Origin: Aureispira sp964404215
GTDB taxonomy: Bacteria; Bacteroidota; Bacteroidia; Chitinophagales; Saprospiraceae
Direction: 5' to 3'
NCBI GenBank assembly: GCA_964404215.1
Contig: CAYOJF010000006.1
Span: forward strand, 15,074-79,073
DNA length: 64,000 bases
Shown: one piece after another, positions 1 through 7,649 of the stretch
How the letters are laid out: each line of letters starts with the position of its first letter
Numbering within the stretch: position 1 is the first letter of the stretch
Position numbers and translations under genes: made by a program
The notes under the pieces: generated by a model
What the model saw: the letters and a program-made list of their open reading frames with translations, nothing else
Told to the model about the DNA's origin: nothing
The model's database searches: none

Positions 1-1
1 A

Positions 2-901
2 CACCCATTCTTACCCCTACTCTACGAATGCTGTAATTTTGTAGAAGAATTGAGTCTACATAATATTGCAGAGGTTCCCAATGGTATATCCAAACTTACC
101 CGACTCAAGACACTTAATATATATGCTCATCATGGAATGATTGAGTTACCAATTGACTTGGGAATTACCCCCAATCTTAAAAGCTTACAGCTTTATGCCT
201 GTCAGCCCAATGATTGGGAACCTATTTTCAAGCTAATCAATAGCAGTCCACTACTAAACAAACTTAATCTCAATAGGAGTATGTTAGGTGGGTTAGCTCC
301 CAATATCACTAGTCTCAAAAATATTGAGACCTTAGAACTAGTGGGACGTAGAATGGGAGCTAAAGATCTAAAACTACTCGCCAAAATGCCCAAATTACGC
401 TCTCTAATTTGTAAGGATATTCCAGGGCATTTGTCAGATGACTTTTTAGTACTCAAAAATATTGAAGAGCTTTCTTTTGAACAAGGCAATCAGTATAGTT
501 ATAATATTAGTCCTAACATCTATCGAATGTCTAATCTAAAGGCACTCACGATTATTGGACCAGCTAAAATACCAAATGAACTGAATTTGATTACTTCTCT
601 AGAAACACTCCGAATAGATTTCACTTATAGAAGACTAAATGCTCTCCAACCTTATCAGGTGGATCAACTGATCCATCTCAAAAAACTCATGGTAAGAGGT
701 GAATTTGATCACTTTCAAAAAGTAATACCTATTTTCAAAAAGTTAGAATATTTAGAATTGTCCTTTGGACAATATAATACGGACCTATTATTAGATTTAC
801 TAGCAAAACTACCTAATCTAAAAGTATTTAAACGATACCTGAATACGACTGAATTATTACAATTTCAGTCTCGATTCCCTCAAATACAATTTATTCCTTA
901 A
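2..901 (+). CDS. Leucine-rich repeat protein, 5'-truncated by window edge
   Basis: The frame is open to the first base of the window, so the true start lies outside. The TTG at 50 is an internal leucine codon, because LRR-like sequence continues upstream of it. About 300 residues are visible: irregular LRRs of the NxLxxL type, ending in a stop at 899-901. The last ~240 residues align throughout with the C-terminus of the next gene (for example DDAFLVL versus DDFLVL, FKKLE-LEL, DLL-K-P-LK-F-R-LN). The two are therefore tandem paralogues, and this one probably also had N-terminal LRR and BRCT-like parts. No signal peptide can be judged. A hairpin with a T-run follows. LRR proteins usually bind other proteins; the partner is unknown. 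Confidence 0.8.
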   Translation, partial: HPFLPLLYECCNFVEELSLHNIAEVPNGISKLTRLKTLNIYAHHGMIELPIDLGITPNLKSLQLYACQPNDWEPIFKLINSSPLLNKLNLNRSMLGGLAPNITSLKNIETLELVGRRMGAKDLKLLAKMPKLRSLICKDIPGHLSDDFLVLKNIEELSFEQGNQYSYNISPNIYRMSNLKALTIIGPAKIPNELNLITSLETLRIDFTYRRLNALQPYQVDQLIHLKKLMVRGEFDHFQKVIPIFKKLEYLELSFGQYNTDLLLDLLAKLPNLKVFKRYLNTTELLQFQSRFPQIQFIP

Positions 902-1203
902 GAATAAGAACAAGCCTAAGACTGTTTAGAAAAAGTGCTGCAAATCTAATTGATTTCCAGCATTTTTTTTATTAACTATTATGACACTTACAAGAAGAAA
1001 ATTCTTCAACAATTTTGTATTTTTACTTAGAAGTTATTTTAGTAATCATACAAATTTTTCCACCGCAAAAAAGTCTACTTTTTACATTTACCCGTGTAAC
1101 GGTTCTCTTTGTTAAATGTATGAGATACATTTAACCTTAAGGACTTGTTTATGACTCCAAACTACTGAAAGTATCCCTCTTTTATTCGGACAAACACTAA
1201 CTT
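902..1203. other. 302-bp intergenic region between tandem LRR genes
   Basis: It holds the terminator at 936-970 and a promoter-like block at 1040-1083. That block resembles one upstream of the OmpA gene at 4091: AGTAATC, TACAAAT, then AAAAAAGTCTA followed by a T-rich -7-like element (TACTTTTT at 1076-1083). No ORF or RNA gene was seen in the rest. Confidence 0.5.
936..970 (+). terminator. Rho-independent terminator after LRR gene
   Basis: A TGCTG-C-AAATC arm pairs with GATTT-C-CAGCA around a short loop and runs straight into eight T. It sits 35 bases after the stop of the upstream LRR gene. Confidence 0.75.
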
Positions 1204-3900
1204 ATGTATCTTTCTACTGCTCTAGATAAAAAAAAATCGCTTGTTAAAGACATTGCTGTCTACTCTGATAGAGATGCTGCTATGATCAATTATGAACTGC
1301 CAGCCGAACTCTACGAATTTCATAATCTAGAACAGCTTTACTTATCCTGTCATTTCAAAAATCTATCCGATAAGATTGCCCAATTAGATAAATTAACTCG
1401 GCTTTCTCTTTCTTCTAATAGACTTACCAAACTACCCAAAGAGATTGGACAACTTTCCAATTTAGAACATTTATCGATACAAGCCCCTATTGATCAAATC
1501 CCAATAGAAATAGGACAACTCAAAAAGCTCAAAAGCTTATACATTAGTCATACTAGTATCAAGACTCTACCTCCTTTTTTAGCTCAATTATCTTTTCTAG
1601 AGCGATTGGTTATTAGTAAAAACTCTTCGCTCAAAGATATTTCAGCTATTGGAGCTTGTCGACAACCTACATTGACAAACCTATCCATCAACAACGAACT
1701 ATATCCTAAACAATTACTCCCTATATTTAAGGTAACTTCTCTCACAAGCCTCTGGATCAACAACAATAACCTAGACGAGCTTCCTACAGAAATTAATCAG
1801 TTAACTAGTCTGCAAACACTAAATCTAGGCAACAATCAGCTAAAAAATCTTCCTGAAGCCCTATTACCCCTCAAACAGCTTACTGATATTCGATTCCATC
1901 TCAACCAAATAGAACAATTCCCTACTGTTCTATTACAAATGCCTCAGCTACAAAAAATTATTTGGACAGACAATCCGTTAGGTACAAGTTGTCAAGAAAT
2001 ACTCCAGCTCCCCCTTTCGGTCATTAATCCTTATAGCAATGTAGTTCCTAGAAGAAAATTCGAGAAATTTATTACTACTATTAAAGCTCAAAACTTTTCC
2101 AGTATACAGTTAGACTTATTTTTCAATATACAAAACACTCGCCCTCTCCCACTAGCGACCTATCAGCGACATGATTTCATTAGATTAACAAACTTTCCTG
2201 ACAAAACATTTGTCTTATCTGTGGTAGAGAAAATGTTATTGTACAAACAAAACTATCTAGAAGAGCAGCCCCTATCTAAAGAAAGTTCGTTATGTATTTT
2301 AGGCAAGGTTAGCCTAAGTAAAAATAATATAAAAGCTACTCTTAAAAAACAAGGGATTACCTATCAAACTTCTATCAATGGAAAAACCACTCATGTATTG
2401 GTAGGTACTAGTATCAAAGACTATAGTATACTAAATACGTACCCCAAAACCACACTTATCAGTGAGCAAATTTTCCAACAATACATGAACGATTGGACAG
2501 ATCCTTATCTTTTACAAAAAGAAAGTGTCCATTCACTCCAAAATATTGCGGCCTTGCTCCTCAGTCAGGATACGAATAATCAAGCATTGGGGATAGAATT
2601 ACTCAAAGGTGGTGGCGTGCCAGCTACTCTGTTGACCGAGCTTTTTATTGTTTATAAGTTTTGTACAGACAAAAAAGTAGCTCAAAAAGCACGCAATCTT
2701 GTCAAAAGAAATGCTTCTGCTTCTTTGCTTGATAAACTAAAGCTGCGTATTCCTTTAGGAAGTATTAAAGATAGCTATTTGACTAATGGCAAAATTCAGC
2801 AATTAACAGAAGGTACAGAACTCATCCCTTGGAAAATTGCTCAATATGCTTATCGATTTAATCAATCTGTCTGGAAAAATGCAGCTCCTTTAGGATTACA
2901 AGATGCTCCTACAGCAGAAGCTAAAAGCTTTTTGCACCAAGTGGTATTAGACGAAGCAAAACGATTTGATAACATGGGGCGATTTACACTCCGTGCGAAT
3001 TGGATTCCCTTCAGCGATTTACTTTTTGATCCCCAGCATCCTATAAAGGAACTTTGGGTTGAAAAAGTATCCTTATCCAACTTGGTAACACAACTAAAGG
3101 AACTTCGTTCTATTGTTCTCTATGGGCAAACAAACAATGATCAACTTCCCGCAAGCTTAAAGAAAGCTAGTATGCTAGAAACCATTTATTTTTTCGCTTG
3201 TGAATATCAAGACTGGTCTAGTATTATGGAGCTTGTTCGCCCTGTATCCACCCTCAAAACACTGCGATTTAGCTCTAGTAGTTTAAGTAATTTACCACAA
3301 AACATTACGACTCTTACCAATATCACCCATATTGAACTTAGCACTTGCTGTGATGCAGAAAATTTAAAAAAACTAGCTCAAATCCCACAGCTTCGTTCCT
3401 TGTATTGTAGTAACCCTAGCTGTGATTTAGATGATGCCTTTTTGGTTCTGCACAATATTCAAGAACTTAATTTTGAACGCGATAACAAAAGTGCTTATCA
3501 AGTGACTCCCAACATCGCACAGTTAAAAAACCTTAAAGCTCTAAAACTAAAAGGCCCGGCACAAATTCCAGACGAAATCAATGACTTGATCTCCCTAGAA
3601 AGTCTTCATATACATTTCACCTACCATCGACCTCAACCACTACAAGCACATCAGATTGATAGATTGCAGAACCTCCATACACTACGTATCAATGGAGAGC
3701 TAGAAGGATATGAACAAGTACTTCCATTATTCAAAAAGTTAGAATTTCTAGAACTCTATTATGGTAAATACTCCAATGAAGTATTACTTGATTTACTAGG
3801 CAAAATACCTTCGCTCAAAACATTTAGACGCTTTCTTAATCCACAAGATTTAGCTTTATTCCAACGTAAGTACCCGCATATTAACTTTATCTCCAAATAG
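1204..3900 (+). CDS. LRR - BRCT-like - LRR protein
   Basis: This 898-residue protein has no signal peptide, so it is probably cytoplasmic. Residues about 20-290 are regular LRRs (LPKEIGQLSNLEHL style). Residues about 360-431 look like a BRCT domain: a hydrophobic first strand ending in LGKV, a KKQGITY helix end, a GKTTHVLVG segment and a late tryptophan (near 431). Residues 455-520 are helical and HEAT-like. Residues about 610-898 are irregular LRRs homologous to the truncated gene upstream. BRCT domains usually bind phosphoproteins or DNA ends. The LRR and BRCT combination suggests a protein-recognition scaffold, but no function can be assigned. The ATG at 1204 is preceded by a promoter-like block at 1040-1083. 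The LRR call is firm; the BRCT call rests on motif shape only. Confidence 0.8.
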   Translation: MYLSTALDKKKSLVKDIAVYSDRDAAMINYELPAELYEFHNLEQLYLSCHFKNLSDKIAQLDKLTRLSLSSNRLTKLPKEIGQLSNLEHLSIQAPIDQIPIEIGQLKKLKSLYISHTSIKTLPPFLAQLSFLERLVISKNSSLKDISAIGACRQPTLTNLSINNELYPKQLLPIFKVTSLTSLWINNNNLDELPTEINQLTSLQTLNLGNNQLKNLPEALLPLKQLTDIRFHLNQIEQFPTVLLQMPQLQKIIWTDNPLGTSCQEILQLPLSVINPYSNVVPRRKFEKFITTIKAQNFSSIQLDLFFNIQNTRPLPLATYQRHDFIRLTNFPDKTFVLSVVEKMLLYKQNYLEEQPLSKESSLCILGKVSLSKNNIKATLKKQGITYQTSINGKTTHVLVGTSIKDYSILNTYPKTTLISEQIFQQYMNDWTDPYLLQKESVHSLQNIAALLLSQDTNNQALGIELLKGGGVPATLLTELFIVYKFCTDKKVAQKARNLVKRNASASLLDKLKLRIPLGSIKDSYLTNGKIQQLTEGTELIPWKIAQYAYRFNQSVWKNAAPLGLQDAPTAEAKSFLHQVVLDEAKRFDNMGRFTLRANWIPFSDLLFDPQHPIKELWVEKVSLSNLVTQLKELRSIVLYGQTNNDQLPASLKKASMLETIYFFACEYQDWSSIMELVRPVSTLKTLRFSSSSLSNLPQNITTLTNITHIELSTCCDAENLKKLAQIPQLRSLYCSNPSCDLDDAFLVLHNIQELNFERDNKSAYQVTPNIAQLKNLKALKLKGPAQIPDEINDLISLESLHIHFTYHRPQPLQAHQIDRLQNLHTLRINGELEGYEQVLPLFKKLEFLELYYGKYSNEVLLDLLGKIPSLKTFRRFLNPQDLALFQRKYPHINFISK

Positions 3901-4033
3901 CTTTGGAATAGAAATTGATTTTATAGAAGTGGTTTAAAAATAAAAGTGCTTACTGTAGCGTTTTAAACACACTTTTACGGCCTATGAACTATCCTTAAGT
4001 AATCTTACAAATATTTCTGTACTGAAAAAAGTC

Positions 4034-4041
4034 TAATTTTG
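4034..4041 (+). promoter_or_regulatory. -7 promoter element of OmpA gene
   Basis: TAATTTTG matches the Bacteroidota -7 consensus TAnnTTTG, 50 bases before the ATG at 4091. No clear -33 TTG was found. Confidence 0.45.
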
Positions 4042-4090
4042 ACCATTACTTAAGTAGTTCTTCATAACTTCTATCTGAAAATCAATTGCT

Positions 4091-5140
4091 ATGAAAAATA
4101 TATTTTTTGCCTTATTAATGGTTGGCACCTCAAATGTTTTTTGCCAAAATCTAGTTCTAAATCCATCCTTCGAATTAGGAGGAGAGTGTGATGGGACGAC
4201 TGAAAGTTTAGAAAAAGTAGACAATTGGCTATCTCTAACAGGTCCTGCAAAATATATCAATACAAACTGTCCTCTTAGTCGAGATTCTCGTTCTTACATA
4301 CAAGGCATGAAATTGCCTCCTGCTAGTCATGGTAATGTGTTTGCAGGAATTGGAATTGCCGAAAAAGGACAATATATTCAAGGAAAACTAAGTACTAAAC
4401 TTGAAAAAGGGAAACAATATGTTGTCAAAATGAATGTTAGACTTCCCATTAAATTCTGCTCTACACCGATCAACGAATTAGGTGTTGTCTTAGGTAATGA
4501 GGCATTAGAAGTGACACAAGAATACAGAAATATTGATTTGCCAGCATTAGCATTGGTCAATAATACACAAAGCCCTATTTCTAACCAATACCAATGGGAA
4601 GAGCTTTCTACACTTTATACTGCTAACGGAGACGAAGAATATATAGCAATTGGCAATTTCAAATCTAACAATGAAGGGCTGCTAGCTAACCGAACTACAA
4701 AAGAGTGTACTTATTTATTTTTAGACAATATATCAGTCAAGGCTTTTACGGCGGAAGAACTCCCTCATTTCAATGAAGAAGTTGCTCTGAAAAAGAATAA
4801 TCGGTATTTACTCCATAATATTCAATTCAAAACAGGAAATGCGGAAATATTAGCGTCTTCTGATAAAGAATTTTCTGCTTTAGCTAAGTTTCTAATTGAC
4901 AACCCATCACTCAAAGTAGAGATTAGTAGTCATACTGACAATAGCCATAATCCTGCCGCTGCAAAAGTACTCACAACGGTAAGAGCGAATAATGTTCGTG
5001 AAAAATTAGTAAAACTCAATGTTGCTCCTGAACAGTTCAGTATCAATCCAAAAGGTGCTTCAACCCCAATGATGCTTAATAATACAGAAAAAGGTCGCAC
5101 TAAAAACAATCGTTTAGAATTACTCATTCTAGATCTTTAG
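4091..5140 (+). CDS. Secreted protein with OmpA-like C-terminal domain
   Basis: 349 residues. A signal peptide (about 1-19, cut after VFCQ) leads into a domain opening NLVLNPSFE (NPSFE at 24-28). That opening is typical of carbohydrate-binding-like beta-sandwich domains in secreted Bacteroidota proteins. From about residue 240 comes an OmpA_C/MotB-type peptidoglycan-binding domain, with NIQFKTG, the SHTDN loop near 280 and a terminal NNRLELL. The Asp of SHTD and the Arg of NNR, which bind diaminopimelate in this family, are both present. It likely sits in the periplasm or outer membrane, attached to the cell wall and exposing the N-terminal domain. It has its own promoter-like element and a strong terminator, so it appears to be a single-gene unit. 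Confidence 0.85.
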   Translation: MKNIFFALLMVGTSNVFCQNLVLNPSFELGGECDGTTESLEKVDNWLSLTGPAKYINTNCPLSRDSRSYIQGMKLPPASHGNVFAGIGIAEKGQYIQGKLSTKLEKGKQYVVKMNVRLPIKFCSTPINELGVVLGNEALEVTQEYRNIDLPALALVNNTQSPISNQYQWEELSTLYTANGDEEYIAIGNFKSNNEGLLANRTTKECTYLFLDNISVKAFTAEELPHFNEEVALKKNNRYLLHNIQFKTGNAEILASSDKEFSALAKFLIDNPSLKVEISSHTDNSHNPAAAKVLTTVRANNVREKLVKLNVAPEQFSINPKGASTPMMLNNTEKGRTKNNRLELLILDL

Positions 5141-5161
5141 CAATGAAGTATCTCTGAATAC

Positions 5162-5210
5162 AAAATAGCCATGAACATTATCTTATGTTCATGGCTATTT
5201 TATTTTTTAC
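5162..5210 (+). terminator. Strong terminator after OmpA gene
   Basis: AAAATAGCCATGAACAT (5162-5178) pairs perfectly with its complement at 5185-5201 around a 6-base loop, and a T-rich tail follows. The stop codon is 22 bases upstream. The A-run on the other side makes it potentially bidirectional. Confidence 0.9.
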
Positions 5211-5231
5211 TCTGGGTGTAAAAAGAGGAAA

Positions 5232-5290
5232 GGACTTGCAAGCATTACTGCCTGTCAAGTCCTAAATCACCCCAATTAAAACTCAAATTT
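5232..5290. repeat. 59-bp hairpin direct repeat, copy A
   Basis: It matches copy B (5375-5433) at 56 of 59 positions by eye. The first half folds as GGACTTG-CAAGC / loop / GCCTG-T-CAAGTCC. The outer seven pairs are perfect and the inner arm has one mismatch. Confidence 0.8.
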
Positions 5291-5312
5291 ATGGTATGTT
5301 AATTACAATTCC

Positions 5313-5328
5313 AAGTATTTAAATACTT
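5313..5328. repeat. 16-bp perfect palindrome
   Basis: AAGTATTTAAATACTT is its own reverse complement. It lies between the two 59-bp repeats and could be a protein-binding site or chance in AT-rich DNA. Confidence 0.4.
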
Positions 5329-5374
5329 TTCTAAAAGAAACTAACAATTTATCTTGAAATTTGGATTGGAAAAT

Positions 5375-5433
5375 GGACTTGCAAGCATTACTGCTTGACA
5401 AGTCCTAAATCACCCCAATTAAAACCCAAATTT
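5375..5433. repeat. 59-bp hairpin direct repeat, copy B
   Basis: Second copy of the repeat at 5232-5290, starting 143 bp after it. Here both arms pair: GGACTTG with CAAGTCC and CAAGC with GCTTG, with one bulged A and an ATTACT loop. A 25-base conserved tail (from about TAAATCACCCC) is unpaired. Confidence 0.8.
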
Positions 5434-5562
5434 TTAATTTCACATTCTTACTTAATAATATTCAAACAGTAAGCCAAAATATAAATAAATAAAAAACAAC
5501 CCCTTACAAATAAAATTAAATACAATTAAATTTCATTACAAAAATGAAGACCTAAAACAAGA

Positions 5563-6036
5563 TTACCAATTTTTGACATTCAAATCTATAAGTCGTTTTT
5601 TAACATCTGCTGCGATAGCTTCTCTAGCTGCTTCTAAGTATACTAATTCTTGATCTTTAGCCACAGATTCCAATTTATTTTTTTGATTTTTATTAAAGAA
5701 GTTCTCTGCAAGACTAACCAAATTAGGAAAATAATCGGAAACGATATCTATTGTAATAGTAGTATAGATCTTAGACTTGGTAAGCATTATGATCCCCTTT
5801 ATATCGGGATGAATAACTACTAAGGCGTCTTCTATTAGCTCTTCAACGTTTACTCCAAAATCATTTTTTTGCAAAATGTGTCCAGCGATGTAATTATCAA
5901 CAAAATGAGCATACTTTTCTTCCATTTTGAGAATACGCTCCCCTACCAACTTTGCTTTTTGGTTCGACTCCCTAGTCCCTGCGACTGCTCCAATAATAAG
6001 CAGTACAATTGCTCCTAATAGAAAATAAAGTATCAT
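5563..6036 (-). CDS. Small membrane-anchored protein of unknown function
   Basis: 157 residues. Residues 1-20 form one hydrophobic segment (MILYFLLGAIVLLIIGAVAG), followed by a charged, probably cytoplasmic domain with short helices and a beta-rich centre (IKGIIMLTKSKIYTTITIDIV). I do not recognise a family. It ends 51 bases before glpK begins to be read in coordinate order: glpK (6088-7569) is upstream on the same strand, so the two may be co-transcribed. No catalytic motif stands out. Confidence 0.65.
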   Translation of the reverse strand: MILYFLLGAIVLLIIGAVAGTRESNQKAKLVGERILKMEEKYAHFVDNYIAGHILQKNDFGVNVEELIEDALVVIHPDIKGIIMLTKSKIYTTITIDIVSDYFPNLVSLAENFFNKNQKNKLESVAKDQELVYLEAAREAIAADVKKRLIDLNVKNW

Positions 6037-6087
6037 AAGTATTGGTTATATATCTAAAAATTCTTTTAGTGTAGGAATCTTTAGTGA

Positions 6088-7569
6088 TTATTCTTCTTCT
6101 GCCCAGCCTTTAGTTCGGTCTACTGCACGCTTCCACCCATTATACATCTTATCTCTTTTCTCAGGAGTCATATCTGCTTCAAAATTTCGATCTAGATGCC
6201 ATTTATCGCTCAAATCTTCTTTACTCCAAAACCCTACTCCCAAACCAGCTAAGTAAGCTGCACCTAAGGCTGTTGTTTCAATTATTTGAGGTCGTTCTAC
6301 TATAGTATTTAACATATCTGCCTGAAACTGCATCAAAAAATTATTGGCACAAGCTCCTCCATCTACTCGAAGTGCTTTCAGTTTCAATTGAGCATCTTGC
6401 TCCATTGCATCCAATACATCTCTTACCTGGTAAGCCAAAGATTCTAAAGTAGCTCGAATAATATGAAACTTATTGGTTCCTCTAGTCATCCCTAATATTG
6501 CCCCCCGAGCATACATATCCCAGTAGGGAGCTCCTAAACCTGCAAAAGCGGGTACCACATAAACCCCTCCTGTATCCGTCACTTTTGTAGTAAAATATTC
6601 TGAATCGGGGGCATCATCTAATAGCTTTACTTCATCTCGCAACCACTGAATAGCTGCACCTGCTATAAAAACAGATCCTTCTAAAGCATAGGTTACTTTA
6701 CCATCTATTCCCCAAGCGATAGTGGTCAACAAACCATGATTGGATTGGATCATTTCTGTCCCCGTATTCATCAACATAAAACACCCTGTTCCATAGGTAT
6801 TCTTTGCCATTCCTTCTACATGACATCCTTGACCAAATAATGCCGCTTGCTGGTCTCCTGCTATTCCTGCCACAGGAATAGATATTCCTCCAAATAAGCT
6901 CTCTTTAGTCTGGCCAAAAACTCCACTAGAAGGCTTTACCATTGGTAATAAATTAGTTGGAATGGCTAATTGATCCAACATTTTTTCATCCCATTCTAAA
7001 GTCTGTATATTATAAATCATCGTACGAGAAGCATTGCTGTAGTCTGTAGCATGCTCTCCTGTCAGGTTCCAAAGCAACCAAGTATCTATCGTACCAAAAA
7101 GCAGCTCTCCTGCTTCTGCTGCGGCTCTAGCCCCTTCCACATTTTCTAAAATCCAATGTAGTTTTGTCCCTGAAAAATAAGCATCAACAACCAACCCCAT
7201 GTTTTGATAAACATAATCTGCCAAACCTTCTTCTTTGAGGCGGTCACAGATAGAAGCCGTTCGCCTATCTTGCCAGACAATCGCATTATGAATTGGCTTT
7301 CCTGTTTTTTTGTTCCAAACAACAGTAGTTTCTCTCTGATTCGTAATTCCAATCGCTTTAATCTGAGTGGGGTCAATTTCTTGCTCTCGCAATACTTGTT
7401 TAGCAACCTTCAGTTGAGTTTCCCAGATCTCGGTGGCATTATGTTCCACCCATCCCGATTGAGGATATATCTGTGTAAATTCTTGTTGGGCAGTCCCAAC
7501 AATTTCTCCTTTTTTATCAAAAATAATAGCTCTTGAACTGGTAGTTCCTTGGTCTAATGCTAAAATCAT
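6088..7569 (-). CDS. glpK: Glycerol kinase
   Basis: This enzyme phosphorylates glycerol to sn-glycerol 3-phosphate using ATP, in the cytoplasm. The 493 residues are near the usual FGGY-kinase length. The N-terminus ALDQGTTSSRA is the ATP-phosphate loop. QRETTVVW carries the glycerol-binding Arg79-Glu80. YFSGTK (131-136) and GIAGDQQAALFGQ (substrate/catalytic Asp) follow, and the C-terminal half has DGGACANNFLMQ and TALGAAYLAG. No glpF or glpD is adjacent, so it is not in a classical glp operon here. The ATG at 7569 puts the conserved strand exactly at the N-terminus. It is divergent from the M1 peptidase gene, separated by 80 bases. Confidence 0.97.
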   Translation of the reverse strand: MILALDQGTTSSRAIIFDKKGEIVGTAQQEFTQIYPQSGWVEHNATEIWETQLKVAKQVLREQEIDPTQIKAIGITNQRETTVVWNKKTGKPIHNAIVWQDRRTASICDRLKEEGLADYVYQNMGLVVDAYFSGTKLHWILENVEGARAAAEAGELLFGTIDTWLLWNLTGEHATDYSNASRTMIYNIQTLEWDEKMLDQLAIPTNLLPMVKPSSGVFGQTKESLFGGISIPVAGIAGDQQAALFGQGCHVEGMAKNTYGTGCFMLMNTGTEMIQSNHGLLTTIAWGIDGKVTYALEGSVFIAGAAIQWLRDEVKLLDDAPDSEYFTTKVTDTGGVYVVPAFAGLGAPYWDMYARGAILGMTRGTNKFHIIRATLESLAYQVRDVLDAMEQDAQLKLKALRVDGGACANNFLMQFQADMLNTIVERPQIIETTALGAAYLAGLGVGFWSKEDLSDKWHLDRNFEADMTPEKRDKMYNGWKRAVDRTKGWAEEE

Positions 7570-7649
7570 ATTTTTTGTCGTAAATTGTTATTTTTCTAAG
7601 AGTAGAAAAATACTATCATTTTGTCACATATTCAAGCAAGTATCCAAAA

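Larger units (their letters stand above)
5141..5562. other. 422-bp convergent intergenic region
   Basis: It lies between the 3' ends of the OmpA gene (+) and the small membrane-protein gene (-). It contains the OmpA terminator, two 59-bp hairpin repeats and a 16-bp palindrome. From 5440 to 5562 it is plain AT-rich sequence with no ORF seen. Confidence 0.7.

Noticed and set aside
50..901. Complete LRR gene starting at TTG 50
   Set aside because: The frame is open to the window edge and LRR-like sequence precedes the TTG, so the gene is truncated, not complete.
5232..5433. Possible CRISPR-like array
   Set aside because: There are only two copies, the 59-bp unit is long, the spacer is 84 bp, and no cas gene is nearby.
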